Shown here: piece by piece, positions 54,593 to 64,000 of the stretch
Layout: each line of letters starts with the position of its first letter
Position numbering within the stretch: position 1 is the first letter of the stretch
Assembly (NCBI GenBank): GCA_015272215.1
Contig: JACYMD010000093.1
Span: forward strand, 124,001 to 188,000
Source of the DNA: Rivularia sp. T60_A2020_040
GTDB lineage: Bacteria; Cyanobacteriota; Cyanobacteriia; Cyanobacteriales; Nostocaceae
DNA length: 64,000 nt
Direction: 5' to 3'
The notes under the pieces: generated by a model
Database searches by the model: none
What the model was told of the DNA's origin: nothing
The model's input: the letters and a program-made list of their open reading frames with translations, nothing else
Position numbers and translations under genes: made by a program

Positions 54593-56444
54593 CCGTATTG
54601 CCATTACCAACAGCAGATTGTAAAGCATACATTGCAGCATACCTTCCATTTAAACGTATTAGTTGATTATGAGTTCCTTGCTCTAAAATTTGTCCACCTT
54701 CAATGTAGAAAATTACATCTACATCTTGAATCGCTTTGAGATTATGAGAAATCGTAATAGTTGTTTTTTCTTGAGTTAATCTATCCAAAGCTTCATTAAC
54801 TAAATATTCGCTTTCTTGATCTAAACCAGTAGTCGGTTCATCTAAAATTACTATAGGTGCATTACGTACCGCAGCACGAGCAATCGCAATTCTTTGTCTT
54901 TGTCCACCGGAAAGTGTACATCCCCTTTCTCCCAGTACGGTATCATAACCTTCAGGTAATTCCATGATAAAGTTGTGGGCATTTGCTAAACGCGCAGCTC
55001 GTTCGATATCTCGATCAGTGGCTGCTAAATCACCGTATGTAATGTTTTCTCTAATACTTGCGGCGAATAAAACGCTATCTTGTAAAACCACACTAACCTG
55101 GCGGCGATAGGATTGTAATTTATATTCTCTTAAACTATGACTATCTACGTATATTTCGCCAGTTGTGGTGTCGTAAAGACGGAGTAATAAATTTGTCAAA
55201 GTTGACTTGCCACCGCCGGAAGCACCTACCAAAGCGACACGTTGACCTGGTAAAACTTTAAAATTGATGTTTTTGAGGATAGGACTTTCTGGTTCGTAGC
55301 CAAAACTCACATTATGAAATTCTATACATCCTCTCAATGGTGGTGTCTCAATTGCAAAACGGGTATCCTGGATAGCGGGAACTCTGTCCAAAATATCTAA
55401 TATACGTTCTCCCGAAGCAGTGGCTTTGGTAATTTGTCCCACATATTTTGCTAAAACACGCATTGGTTTAAAAGCGATGCGGAAGTAATTAACGAATATC
55501 AGTAAATCTCCGGGGGTAATATCCTTTGCTAAGACTAAATATACACCCCGCCATAAGACTAAAGCGGTAGCGAAACCGACTAAAAGTTCTACCAATCTTT
55601 CCAAACCAGCAGAGAGTTTGCGGATTTTGACGGTAGCTTGTAAACTTCTGCGGTTTTCGTCAGCGAAGGATTCTTCGAGCATTTCTTCTAAAGAAAGTGC
55701 TTGTACCACCTTAATGGCGCTGAGAGATTCCGCAGCCGCAGCAGCCAGATTCCCTTCACGTTTGCGATGAGATTTGACTACACCCCGAATACGTTGGGTG
55801 AAAATGTAAGTAGAGTAAATAAATAAAGGAAATAAAATAACCGCTATTACCGCTAATTCCCAGTGCAACCAAAACATAATCGCAATCATACCGATGATTG
55901 TCAGGGAATTAGCAAGTAAAGGAAGTAGAGCCATTACCGTAACTTCCCGGATTTTGTCGATATCAGAAGTTATACGGGTAATCAAGTCGCCAGTTTTGGC
56001 TTTGTTGTGAAAAGAAAGGGAAAGGCTTTGAATATGGATGTAAAGTTCGGTGCGAACTTCTGTTAATACGTTACTAGCAGCAAGTGCCATTCCATACACA
56101 CTAAAGTAAGCTGCACAAGCACGTAAACCGACAATGGCAATTAAGGCAAGACAAAAAATTGTTACTAAAGTAACGGGTGTAAATCCTGATAGTAAAGGTA
56201 GTTCTGATATTTTGGCTTTAAAATCTGGAACTAGGATATAATCAAAAATTAATTTTAAAGGCCAAGGTTCAAGTAAGTGTAACCCAATTTCAGCCATTAG
56301 TCCTAAAAAGGACATAATTAATAAGTTTTTTTCTTTTTTAATTTGAGGTGCAAATCGTCGTAAAATCTGACCTATTCCAGGTAAAGCTGTTTTGATATTC
56401 TGGGGTTTTTTGGGTTTACTTTTTCGAGAATCTTGGCTAACCAT
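54573..56444 (-). CDS. ABC exporter, fused membrane and ATPase domains (type IV/ABCB-like)
   Basis: 623 residues: six membrane helices in the first ~330, then the nucleotide-binding domain with GASGGGKST (Walker A), VVLQDSVLF (Q-loop), TLSGGQRQRIAIARA (signature), IVILDEPTTGLD (Walker B) and TISHNL (H-loop). Homodimeric exporter by family, perhaps lipid-linked glycan, lipid or peptide. Located between a phosphatase and four glycosyltransferases. The last six residues are encoded by a heptamer array. Confidence 0.95.
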   Translation of the reverse strand: MVSQDSRKSKPKKPQNIKTALPGIGQILRRFAPQIKKEKNLLIMSFLGLMAEIGLHLLEPWPLKLIFDYILVPDFKAKISELPLLSGFTPVTLVTIFCLALIAIVGLRACAAYFSVYGMALAASNVLTEVRTELYIHIQSLSLSFHNKAKTGDLITRITSDIDKIREVTVMALLPLLANSLTIIGMIAIMFWLHWELAVIAVILFPLFIYSTYIFTQRIRGVVKSHRKREGNLAAAAAESLSAIKVVQALSLEEMLEESFADENRRSLQATVKIRKLSAGLERLVELLVGFATALVLWRGVYLVLAKDITPGDLLIFVNYFRIAFKPMRVLAKYVGQITKATASGERILDILDRVPAIQDTRFAIETPPLRGCIEFHNVSFGYEPESPILKNINFKVLPGQRVALVGASGGGKSTLTNLLLRLYDTTTGEIYVDSHSLREYKLQSYRRQVSVVLQDSVLFAASIRENITYGDLAATDRDIERAARLANAHNFIMELPEGYDTVLGERGCTLSGGQRQRIAIARAAVRNAPIVILDEPTTGLDQESEYLVNEALDRLTQEKTTITISHNLKAIQDVDVIFYIEGGQILEQGTHNQLIRLNGRYAAMYALQSAVGNGNTELGVLS

Positions 56445-56717
56445 TTTTTATTTGTTTTCCTTGTTTATTTGTCAGTTTAAAGATTCAAAAACCGGAAGAT
56501 TTGCCCCTGATTTTAGTTAAGAATATTAATTTTAATTACTGCTTTTTTGGTGAGAGATTGCTGATTAAAAAAACCGCAGAGACGCTGAGAACGCTGAGAT
56601 AAGAAAAGAAGAGAGATAGATTATTTTTAGTTACAATGACCTCGCATTAGTCTATATTTAGCTCAGTCATTGTAATGGGAATTTATTTTGTTAATGAGTA
56701 ACTAATTCTTTTGATTT
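56445..56717. other. Gap between GT2 and ABC exporter genes
   Basis: 273 bp. Contains aaaaccgcagagacgctgagaa and gagagata-type sequence also seen at 37.3 kb and 41.28 kb, so partly repeat DNA. Large enough for its own promoter. Confidence 0.5.
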
Positions 56718-57740
56718 TTAGGTGCTTATTGTTTGTGATAGTTGCTGTTTTTGAGGAAGATTTTTTTCGTAATTAGCTGTAATCATTTGATTGATTTTAT
56801 GTTCAATATCAATTGCCCATTTTTGCAACCACTGAGGATTCCAACCGAAAGTTAAGAAACGTAGAAAGGGTTTTAAAAAACCTTGATGACGACGATAACC
56901 CATGCGACTATAACGTTTCTTAAAGTATTTATCTTTGGTAGGTAAGTTCCATTTTTCAGCAAAATATTCTAAACTTGCAACTTCCCAAGCATCACTCCAA
57001 CGCAACATAAAGTATGATAATTCTGGGATTTCCCACTTCAAATCTGGTACATAAGTAACAACAGAAGTCGGTTCACAATAAATATTTCCACCCTGATTAT
57101 TCACAGTCATGCAAAAATCAATATGTTCGCGGGTGCTGAGAAAACCTTCGTCTAACAACCCTATTTTATCAAATATTTGGGTGCGAACTAACATACAGTG
57201 AAATTCAGCAAATTCACATTTTTTACGATGTAATTCTTCTTTTACATCTGCAACATTACGATTGACAAAGTAATGAATTTCATGTACTTTACGTTTGAGT
57301 TTGCCATTTTTATTTGGTTGTTCGATGATACGAGCTTCACCACCAGCTAAATGAATCTTCTCACCAATATTTTTACCAATGCAAGTTAGGGGACAAACTA
57401 CAGTAGCTTCAGTTTCTTCGGCACATTTTAACAAAGAATTTAACCAACCCTGACTAACCAAGACATCATTATCAACAAATAATAAGTATTCGGTGTCAAC
57501 ATGAGGAATTGCTAAATTACGGGCTTGATTGGGTGCTAAATAATGTTCTGTGCGTATTAATTTAAATCCTTTCTCTTGGGATTTTTCTTGCAAATACTGT
57601 TTAATTTCACGAGGAGAATTACCATCTACATAAATCAGTTCAAAAGGAATTGTAGTATGTTCGTAAATACTTTCTAAAGATTCACGAGTAAAACTAAAAC
57701 GTTCGCGAGGAGATACAACGATTGTGATTTGTGGTTTCAT
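56718..57740 (-). CDS. Glycosyltransferase family 2
   Basis: 340 residues. GT-A fold start QITIVVSPRERFSFTRESLESI, DxD-type motif LLFVDNDVLVSQGW (about 88-101), a His in EFHCMLVRTQIFDKIGLLDE, and C-terminal part rich in aromatic residues. Cytosolic or membrane-peripheral. Sugar donor unknown. Confidence 0.9.
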   Translation of the reverse strand: MKPQITIVVSPRERFSFTRESLESIYEHTTIPFELIYVDGNSPREIKQYLQEKSQEKGFKLIRTEHYLAPNQARNLAIPHVDTEYLLFVDNDVLVSQGWLNSLLKCAEETEATVVCPLTCIGKNIGEKIHLAGGEARIIEQPNKNGKLKRKVHEIHYFVNRNVADVKEELHRKKCEFAEFHCMLVRTQIFDKIGLLDEGFLSTREHIDFCMTVNNQGGNIYCEPTSVVTYVPDLKWEIPELSYFMLRWSDAWEVASLEYFAEKWNLPTKDKYFKKRYSRMGYRRHQGFLKPFLRFLTFGWNPQWLQKWAIDIEHKINQMITANYEKNLPQKQQLSQTIST

Positions 57741-57856
57741 TTTTTATGACTCCAAATTATTAACTTTAATTGGGATTTCATCACCCGTGTAGACGGGTTT
57801 TGCTTGTGTAGCTGCGGTTTGAACCGCCAAATATTGACAAATCTCAAAAAGTTAAA

Positions 57857-59071
57857 TCAAACAACTTTCAAAAGAGGAATTACCACGTTATCAGAACTAT
57901 CTAATAATCCTTGATAAATACTCAACCAATTATTTAATTCAACTTCTGGTGCAAGCTCTGTTTCGACTTTAATTTTTGCTGCTGCACCCATTTGTTTTCG
58001 TAATTCGGGTTTATCTGCTAAATATTTTAATGCTGCGGCTAATTCTGCTGCATTCGCGGGATTAACTAATAATCCACTTACACCATCTTCAATAATTTCC
58101 CCAATCGCATCAGCATTACTACCAACAATTGCACAACCTGCTGACATCGCTTCTAATAATGCATTTGGACACCCATCAGTCAGGGAAGGTATAGCGAAAA
58201 TATCCAAATAAGGTAAATAAGCTAAAGTATCTTGACGAGTATTCATCCCAGTTATTTGCAAGCGAGAACCCAAATCAGTATTTTTGAGTTCTTGTTGCCA
58301 ATAACCCTTTTCTTTGGCGATAAAATCACCAATTAGTAATAGAGTAAAGTTGATTTCTTTACTTAACTTACTACAAGCATCCAAAAGATATTCTATACCT
58401 TTTTTACCCCGAAATCTGCCTGTTGTGCCAATTACTAAATCTGGTAACTTATTATTGAAAAATTCTGGTTTTGGTAATTCTTCAAAGTTAATTGGTGTAA
58501 TAGAATTCCAAAAAGCACAAGATTTTATTTTACTACTAGGAGAAATTAAATTCGCTCTGTTACGCAAAGTACGACTTACATAAGTAGTCCAATCAGAATT
58601 ATCTAAAACCCATGAAACAGGACCATGATTTTTTGGGCTAAAAATATGTTTGTGCAAGTCAGCACCCCGCACACTATTAATAACTGGTACATCATTTTCC
58701 TTAGCCAAAATTGTAGTCACATAACCTGTTTCAATTAAGAAAAAAGCATGGAACAGATTGTATTGATATTTCTGATGCAACAGTTTAAGTTGAAAATAAA
58801 TATCACTTAAATAACCACTTAATTCTGTGATATCCGAACTAATTGATGACTGAATACGATGTACAAAAATGTTATCTTGTACAGTTGTTTGATAACCTGC
58901 ACGTCTGTAAGTTTCATCAGTAACACTTCTATGACTGGAACGAAAAACAGCAATATGGACTTCATAACCGCTGTTGGTGAGCATTTTAGCAATCCGATGT
59001 ACCGATTCACCAACACCACCAATATCAGGTGGATACTCGATTGTTGTAATGCAAATTTTAGTTTTGTTCAT
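57857..59071 (-). CDS. Glycosyltransferase family 4
   Basis: 404 residues of GT-B fold. N-terminal acceptor side TTIEYPPDIGGVGESVHRIAKML, middle GTTGRFRGKKGIEYLLDAC, and the donor-binding ALLEAMSAGCAIVGSNADAIGEIIEDGVSGLLV with the conserved Glu. Retaining glycosyltransferase by family. One gene of a four-glycosyltransferase run. Confidence 0.93.
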   Translation of the reverse strand: MNKTKICITTIEYPPDIGGVGESVHRIAKMLTNSGYEVHIAVFRSSHRSVTDETYRRAGYQTTVQDNIFVHRIQSSISSDITELSGYLSDIYFQLKLLHQKYQYNLFHAFFLIETGYVTTILAKENDVPVINSVRGADLHKHIFSPKNHGPVSWVLDNSDWTTYVSRTLRNRANLISPSSKIKSCAFWNSITPINFEELPKPEFFNNKLPDLVIGTTGRFRGKKGIEYLLDACSKLSKEINFTLLLIGDFIAKEKGYWQQELKNTDLGSRLQITGMNTRQDTLAYLPYLDIFAIPSLTDGCPNALLEAMSAGCAIVGSNADAIGEIIEDGVSGLLVNPANAAELAAALKYLADKPELRKQMGAAAKIKVETELAPEVELNNWLSIYQGLLDSSDNVVIPLLKVV

Positions 59072-59132
59072 GATTTGTGGGAATTTGTGGGATTAATTAA
59101 TGTAGTTGATGGAATTGATTTAATTAATAGAA

Positions 59133-60317
59133 TTAAGCAACTTTCTGCTTAAAAACTAGATTTTTTATTAGTGCTGCGGTATTCTCTACACCATTAGCAT
59201 CAAACTTGATTGTGTTCGGTTCTGTTGCTAAATAATCAATCACTTTTTTTGCAAAAATTTCCGGTTGTAAATCGGACTCATCAAGCATTTTTACAATGCC
59301 TAAATCATCCAATTTACTAGCTCTAATTCTTTGTTCTTGGTCATCATTACCTTTAAATGCTAAAATCATTGCTCTCACACCTGTAGTCATCACATTCAAA
59401 GTAGTGTTATAGCCTGACATACTTATTGAAAGGTCAGCTTTTTGCATATAACTTAATAAGTTACGAGTGTAGCGATTCACCCTAATATTATTCTTATTTT
59501 CAGTCAAACTTTGCCATTTTTGTATTTTTTCTTCCGGTGCAAATGGACCAGTAAAAATTTGAATTTGATGTGGTATTTGTTCTTCAAAAATATTGGCACT
59601 TGCAATTATACAATCAATTAATTTATGACCAAATCTTCCACCACCAATACTAACTAAAATTAATGGTTTTTCTGAATCAATTATATCTTTATCTTCCTTA
59701 GTTAATTCCGGATTTGCTTGAGGTTTTTGAACAACATAACCAGTATATTTAGTTTCGCACTGAATATCATTTATCCGCTGAAAACTTTCATCTAAAGGTA
59801 CAAAGTTTTGGTCTCCATGAATCAATAACATATCAAAATATTGATTCATTAATCGGCAAACTTTACTTTCGTATTTTTCTTGATTTGTTTTTGTAACAAC
59901 AATATCGCGTAAACTAGAAACGATTTTAACTGGCTTCTCACTAGCACGCAATTTTTCTAACAAAGGAATTAATTCAAAAGAAAACTTTCCTCTTCCAAAT
60001 GGAAACAATTCAATCATCAATACATCTGGTTGAAATTCATCAGCAATTTCTAAAAGTTTATTTTTTCTAAATTCTTGAACTTCAGCCAAAGATAAAGAAC
60101 TATCAACAACTTGTAACTGTTTAAATTCCGCATCAGTTTTAATCGCTGGTAAATTTACTACCTCAATTTCTGATGGAAATTCAAATTCTTTAATTACTTG
60201 TCCACCGTTAATAAAACAAATTTGAAAATGTTGCATCAAACCGCGAACAATTTCCGTACTGCGGACTAAATGTCCCATACCTAATATGTGCTGACAATAA
60301 AACAAGAGTTTCTTCAT
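59133..60317 (-). CDS. COG4671-like glycosyltransferase (GT28/MurG-like), copy A
   Basis: 394 residues. The start KLLFYCQHILGMGHLVRSTEIVRGLM (read in two parts: FYCQHILGMGH, LVRSTEIVRGL) is typical of predicted glycosyltransferases of COG4671; ISMSGYNTTLNVMTTG near residue 290 is the MurG-like donor-binding GGxxT/E region. Paralogue of the next gene upstream. Donor and acceptor unknown. Confidence 0.88.
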   Translation of the reverse strand: MKKLLFYCQHILGMGHLVRSTEIVRGLMQHFQICFINGGQVIKEFEFPSEIEVVNLPAIKTDAEFKQLQVVDSSLSLAEVQEFRKNKLLEIADEFQPDVLMIELFPFGRGKFSFELIPLLEKLRASEKPVKIVSSLRDIVVTKTNQEKYESKVCRLMNQYFDMLLIHGDQNFVPLDESFQRINDIQCETKYTGYVVQKPQANPELTKEDKDIIDSEKPLILVSIGGGRFGHKLIDCIIASANIFEEQIPHQIQIFTGPFAPEEKIQKWQSLTENKNNIRVNRYTRNLLSYMQKADLSISMSGYNTTLNVMTTGVRAMILAFKGNDDQEQRIRASKLDDLGIVKMLDESDLQPEIFAKKVIDYLATEPNTIKFDANGVENTAALIKNLVFKQKVA

Positions 60318-60406
60318 CTGAATTAATTTCTTTAAATAAATACAAAGCTTAAATCAGTTAATAATTAACAGTGAACAGTTAAAATAAAAGATAAAATTAC
60401 ATCCAA

Positions 60407-61645
60407 TTAGCCAGTAATTGATGAGATTGGCTTGAATTGAGAACAAAGAAATTCCGGATGAGTCTCAGTAATTTTATCTACTAACAAATTTCTAATTTGA
60501 CGAGCAATTCTAGGTAAACCTTCTAAATCAATATGCTTGGGTTTTTCGGGATTATCCAATACTTTAAATAACTGTGTCATCAAAGTTGTTGGTGTAAGTA
60601 ATTCAGGATTTACGCTTTTTAATAAACCTAAATAATTCATTCTTTCCGAGCGGATTAATTGTTCTTGAGAAGGATTAATTCGAGGTACAATTATCCCCGG
60701 TTTTGCTGCTGAAAGAAGCTCACAAATAGTGTTGTAACCTCCCATTGATACCACTACATCCGCTGCTGAAACATAACTCATCAAATCATCGGTAAACTCT
60801 CTCATTTTTACTTGAGGATATTTAGCTGCAAATTTATATAGTTCTTCTTTTTGTGCTTTGGGCATTTCTGGACCACAAAATATTAAACTTTGGATACAAT
60901 CCTGATGATTTTTTAATAACTCTTGTCCTTGAAGATATGTATTAACTAATTGATAACCATCTTCTCCACCACCGGGAGTAACTAATACTAATTTTTCTTT
61001 AGGTTTTAACTGTAATTCTTGACGAATAATTTTACTTGTTTTACATCCATGAGGACGACGGATATAACCGCAAAAACGCACTTTCTTAGATACTGTTTCT
61101 GGAAGCTTATATTCTTGAGTAAAATTAAAGACTTCTTGCAACCCTACCACTAACAGAAGTTGGTAAAATTTATCAATCGTTTGATAATATTGATTTTTTT
61201 CCCACTCATTAACAGTTTTTTCTGGTGCATCTAAAATATCTCTTAGCAGTAGAACCAGTTTAGTTTTTGGTAACTGTTTATGTAAATAATTAACAGTCTT
61301 CTTTAATTCATTTTTGATTCCTAATGGTTTTTTATCTACTAAAAACACATCTGGTTTAAAATTTACTGCTGCGGATAAAATTAATTGTGACCGTAATTTT
61401 ACAGTTTCATCTATATCCATTCCCAAGAATTTTACTGCAACTTCACCCGTATTTCCCCGATTCAAGCAAGGCAATTTAATATAATCTAATCGTTTTGGTA
61501 AACGAAATCCTTGAAGCATCGGAGACCCAGACAGTAATAAAATTGATAGTTGCGGAATTTCATTGACCAAGTGTTCGCAAATTGCTAACATTCGCCGAAT
61601 GTTCCCCAAACCAAATGCATCGTGAGAATATACCATTAATCTCAT
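60407..61645 (-). CDS. COG4671-like glycosyltransferase (GT28/MurG-like), copy B
   Basis: 412 residues, same architecture as copy A: MVYSHDAFGLGNIRRMLAIC at the start, VTPGGGEDGYQLVN in the second domain, and VVSMGGYNTICELLSAAKPGIIVPR as the donor loop. First gene of the minus-strand run, so the promoter of the run is probably at about 61650-61750. Paralogues in tandem suggest consecutive sugar additions (inference). Confidence 0.88.
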   Translation of the reverse strand: MRLMVYSHDAFGLGNIRRMLAICEHLVNEIPQLSILLLSGSPMLQGFRLPKRLDYIKLPCLNRGNTGEVAVKFLGMDIDETVKLRSQLILSAAVNFKPDVFLVDKKPLGIKNELKKTVNYLHKQLPKTKLVLLLRDILDAPEKTVNEWEKNQYYQTIDKFYQLLLVVGLQEVFNFTQEYKLPETVSKKVRFCGYIRRPHGCKTSKIIRQELQLKPKEKLVLVTPGGGEDGYQLVNTYLQGQELLKNHQDCIQSLIFCGPEMPKAQKEELYKFAAKYPQVKMREFTDDLMSYVSAADVVVSMGGYNTICELLSAAKPGIIVPRINPSQEQLIRSERMNYLGLLKSVNPELLTPTTLMTQLFKVLDNPEKPKHIDLEGLPRIARQIRNLLVDKITETHPEFLCSQFKPISSITG

Positions 61646-62073
61646 AATTTTTATTCCTAAAATTTACTTTTAATTAGGTACTTAACCGTGTTCAACAAGT
61701 ACTAATAATTAACGTGATATATCCCATTTACAATACACAAACATTTATTAATTACAGTATTTTTTCTGTAGTATCTCCGCGTTTTATTTGCTATATGTAT
61801 ATAATCAACCTTACTGATGAAGTATCTGTGAAATTTACATGAGAAAGTTCTCACAAAATTAATATTTAATCATCCAAAATCATCCAATTTCTGTGAAAAT
61901 ACTCACAAGTTATAATCAATGCAAGCGTGCTGATATTCAGTAACTTGAAAATATCCGAATTAAAGTTAGCTACGATACAAAAAAATATTATCTGACAAAA
62001 TAATTATTAAGAGTTTAAGTTTACGGAATTCTATTTTAGGAAGTGAATTAAACAGTAAGTGAAATGGCATGGC

Positions 62074-62111
62074 GTATGCTCTCTTTGCAATATAGTAAAG
62101 AGGGCTATTTT
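62074..62111 (+). terminator. Terminator-like hairpin with no upstream gene on its strand
   Basis: 9-bp stem (one G-U) with a 10-base loop followed by tattttcttt. The nearest plus-strand gene is downstream, so it may end a small RNA or premature atpB leader transcripts. Confidence 0.45.
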
Positions 62112-62121
62112 CTTTAGGAGT

Positions 62122-62338
62122 TAGTTGACAGTTGACAGTTGACAGTTGACAGTTGGGAGTGAGGAGTGAGGAGTTGGGAGTGAGGAGTTAGGAGTTAGGA
62201 GTTGACAGTTGACAGTTGGGAGTGAGGAGTGAGGAGTTGGGAGTGAGGAGTTGGGAGTTTTAGCGAGCGGGTGTCCGCTAGGATATATAGTGAGCAGGAA
62301 CTGATAACTGATAACTGATAACTGATAACTGATAACTT
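62122..62338. repeat. Heptamer arrays upstream of atpB
   Basis: gttgaca units, gtgagga/gttggga units (the ~70-bp block is present twice), then aactgat units; all with period 7. Confidence 0.88.
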
Positions 62339-62427
62339 AATCGTGTCGTTCGGTGCTAATCTTGAAGATGACATGAGTTAATCTTAAAGTCTCTACGTCT
62401 GTAAAGAGTAAAAATATAGCTTCGTAA

Positions 62428-63888
<1,461 letters not shown>

Positions 63889-63892
63889 ATAA

Positions 63893-64000
63893 TAGTTAGT
63901 GGTTAGTGGTTAGTGGTTAGTGGTTGGTGGATAGTGGTTAGTAGTTAGTGGTTAGTAATCAAATATCAACCAACAGCCCTCAACCATCAACTATCAACTA
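63893..64000. repeat. gttagtg heptamer array after atpB
   Basis: About eight agtggtt/gttagtg units, then caactat units; continues to the window end. Separates atpB from the expected atpE. Confidence 0.85.

Overview
The window is a chromosomal segment of a filamentous, heterocyst-type cyanobacterium (Nostocales; Rivularia or Calothrix-like is my best guess). The evidence is overlapping psbD-psbC, ycf4, an AcsF-type cyclase, ntcA with a GTA-N8-TAC box upstream, cyanobacteria-restricted families (DUF3084, DUF3146-like, DUF1400 hydrolase), many HIP1 octamers (gcgatcgc), low GC, and abundant heptanucleotide tandem repeats between genes. Genus is inference; there is no rRNA or tRNA in the window.

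Layout. 0-9 kb: the end of a CYP120-like P450, then tetrapyrrole genes (acsF on minus; heme oxygenase and hemN on plus) with two small unknown genes between them, then a carotenoid oxygenase and a BT1-type transporter. 9-12 kb: a KAS-II-like synthase, a lipoprotein cyclophilin and ycf4. 12.5-15 kb: psbD/psbC with a terminator. 15-20 kb: a lone Trypco1-like protein, then a SWIM-finger protein and an SNF2 ATPase. 20.7-28 kb: pnp, small conserved genes, a YqgF-like nuclease, DUF3084, ntcA and fabI. 28.1-31.1 kb: an accessory patch around hisB, with a gutted HigB-like toxin next to an intact antitoxin, a TnpB-only IS200/IS605-type element, and a second antitoxin cut before its HTH. 31-45 kb: an ABC ATPase, a Wza-like export protein, a DUF1400 hydrolase, an SPFH protein, folP-tpiA, a GTPase, an MscS-like TM-repeat protein, an SRPBCC protein and a SirB1 protein. 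45.8-50.6 kb: a broken histidine kinase with an intact OmpR-type regulator, a polysaccharide deacetylase and a stand-alone receiver. 50.6-61.6 kb: a minus-strand run of porin, UDP-sugar epimerase, histidine phosphatase, ABC exporter and four glycosyltransferases, probably for an exported glycan or glycoconjugate. 62.4 kb: atpB (F1 beta).

The most striking non-gene signal is the set of period-7 tandem arrays of many unrelated unit sequences, which very often start at or inside the stop codon of the neighbouring gene (about a dozen cases). There are also at least three dispersed inverted-repeat (MITE-like) families, one of which supplies the last codons and stop of the KAS gene. Several genes show damage: a kinase with a deletion plus a nonsense codon, two toxin-antitoxin remnants, and a 3'-end duplication next to the Trypco1-like gene. 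I see no CRISPR array and no complete defence system. The best leads for undescribed biology are the stop-anchored repeat arrays, the lone Trypco1-like protein and the glycan cluster with a two-part histidine phosphatase.
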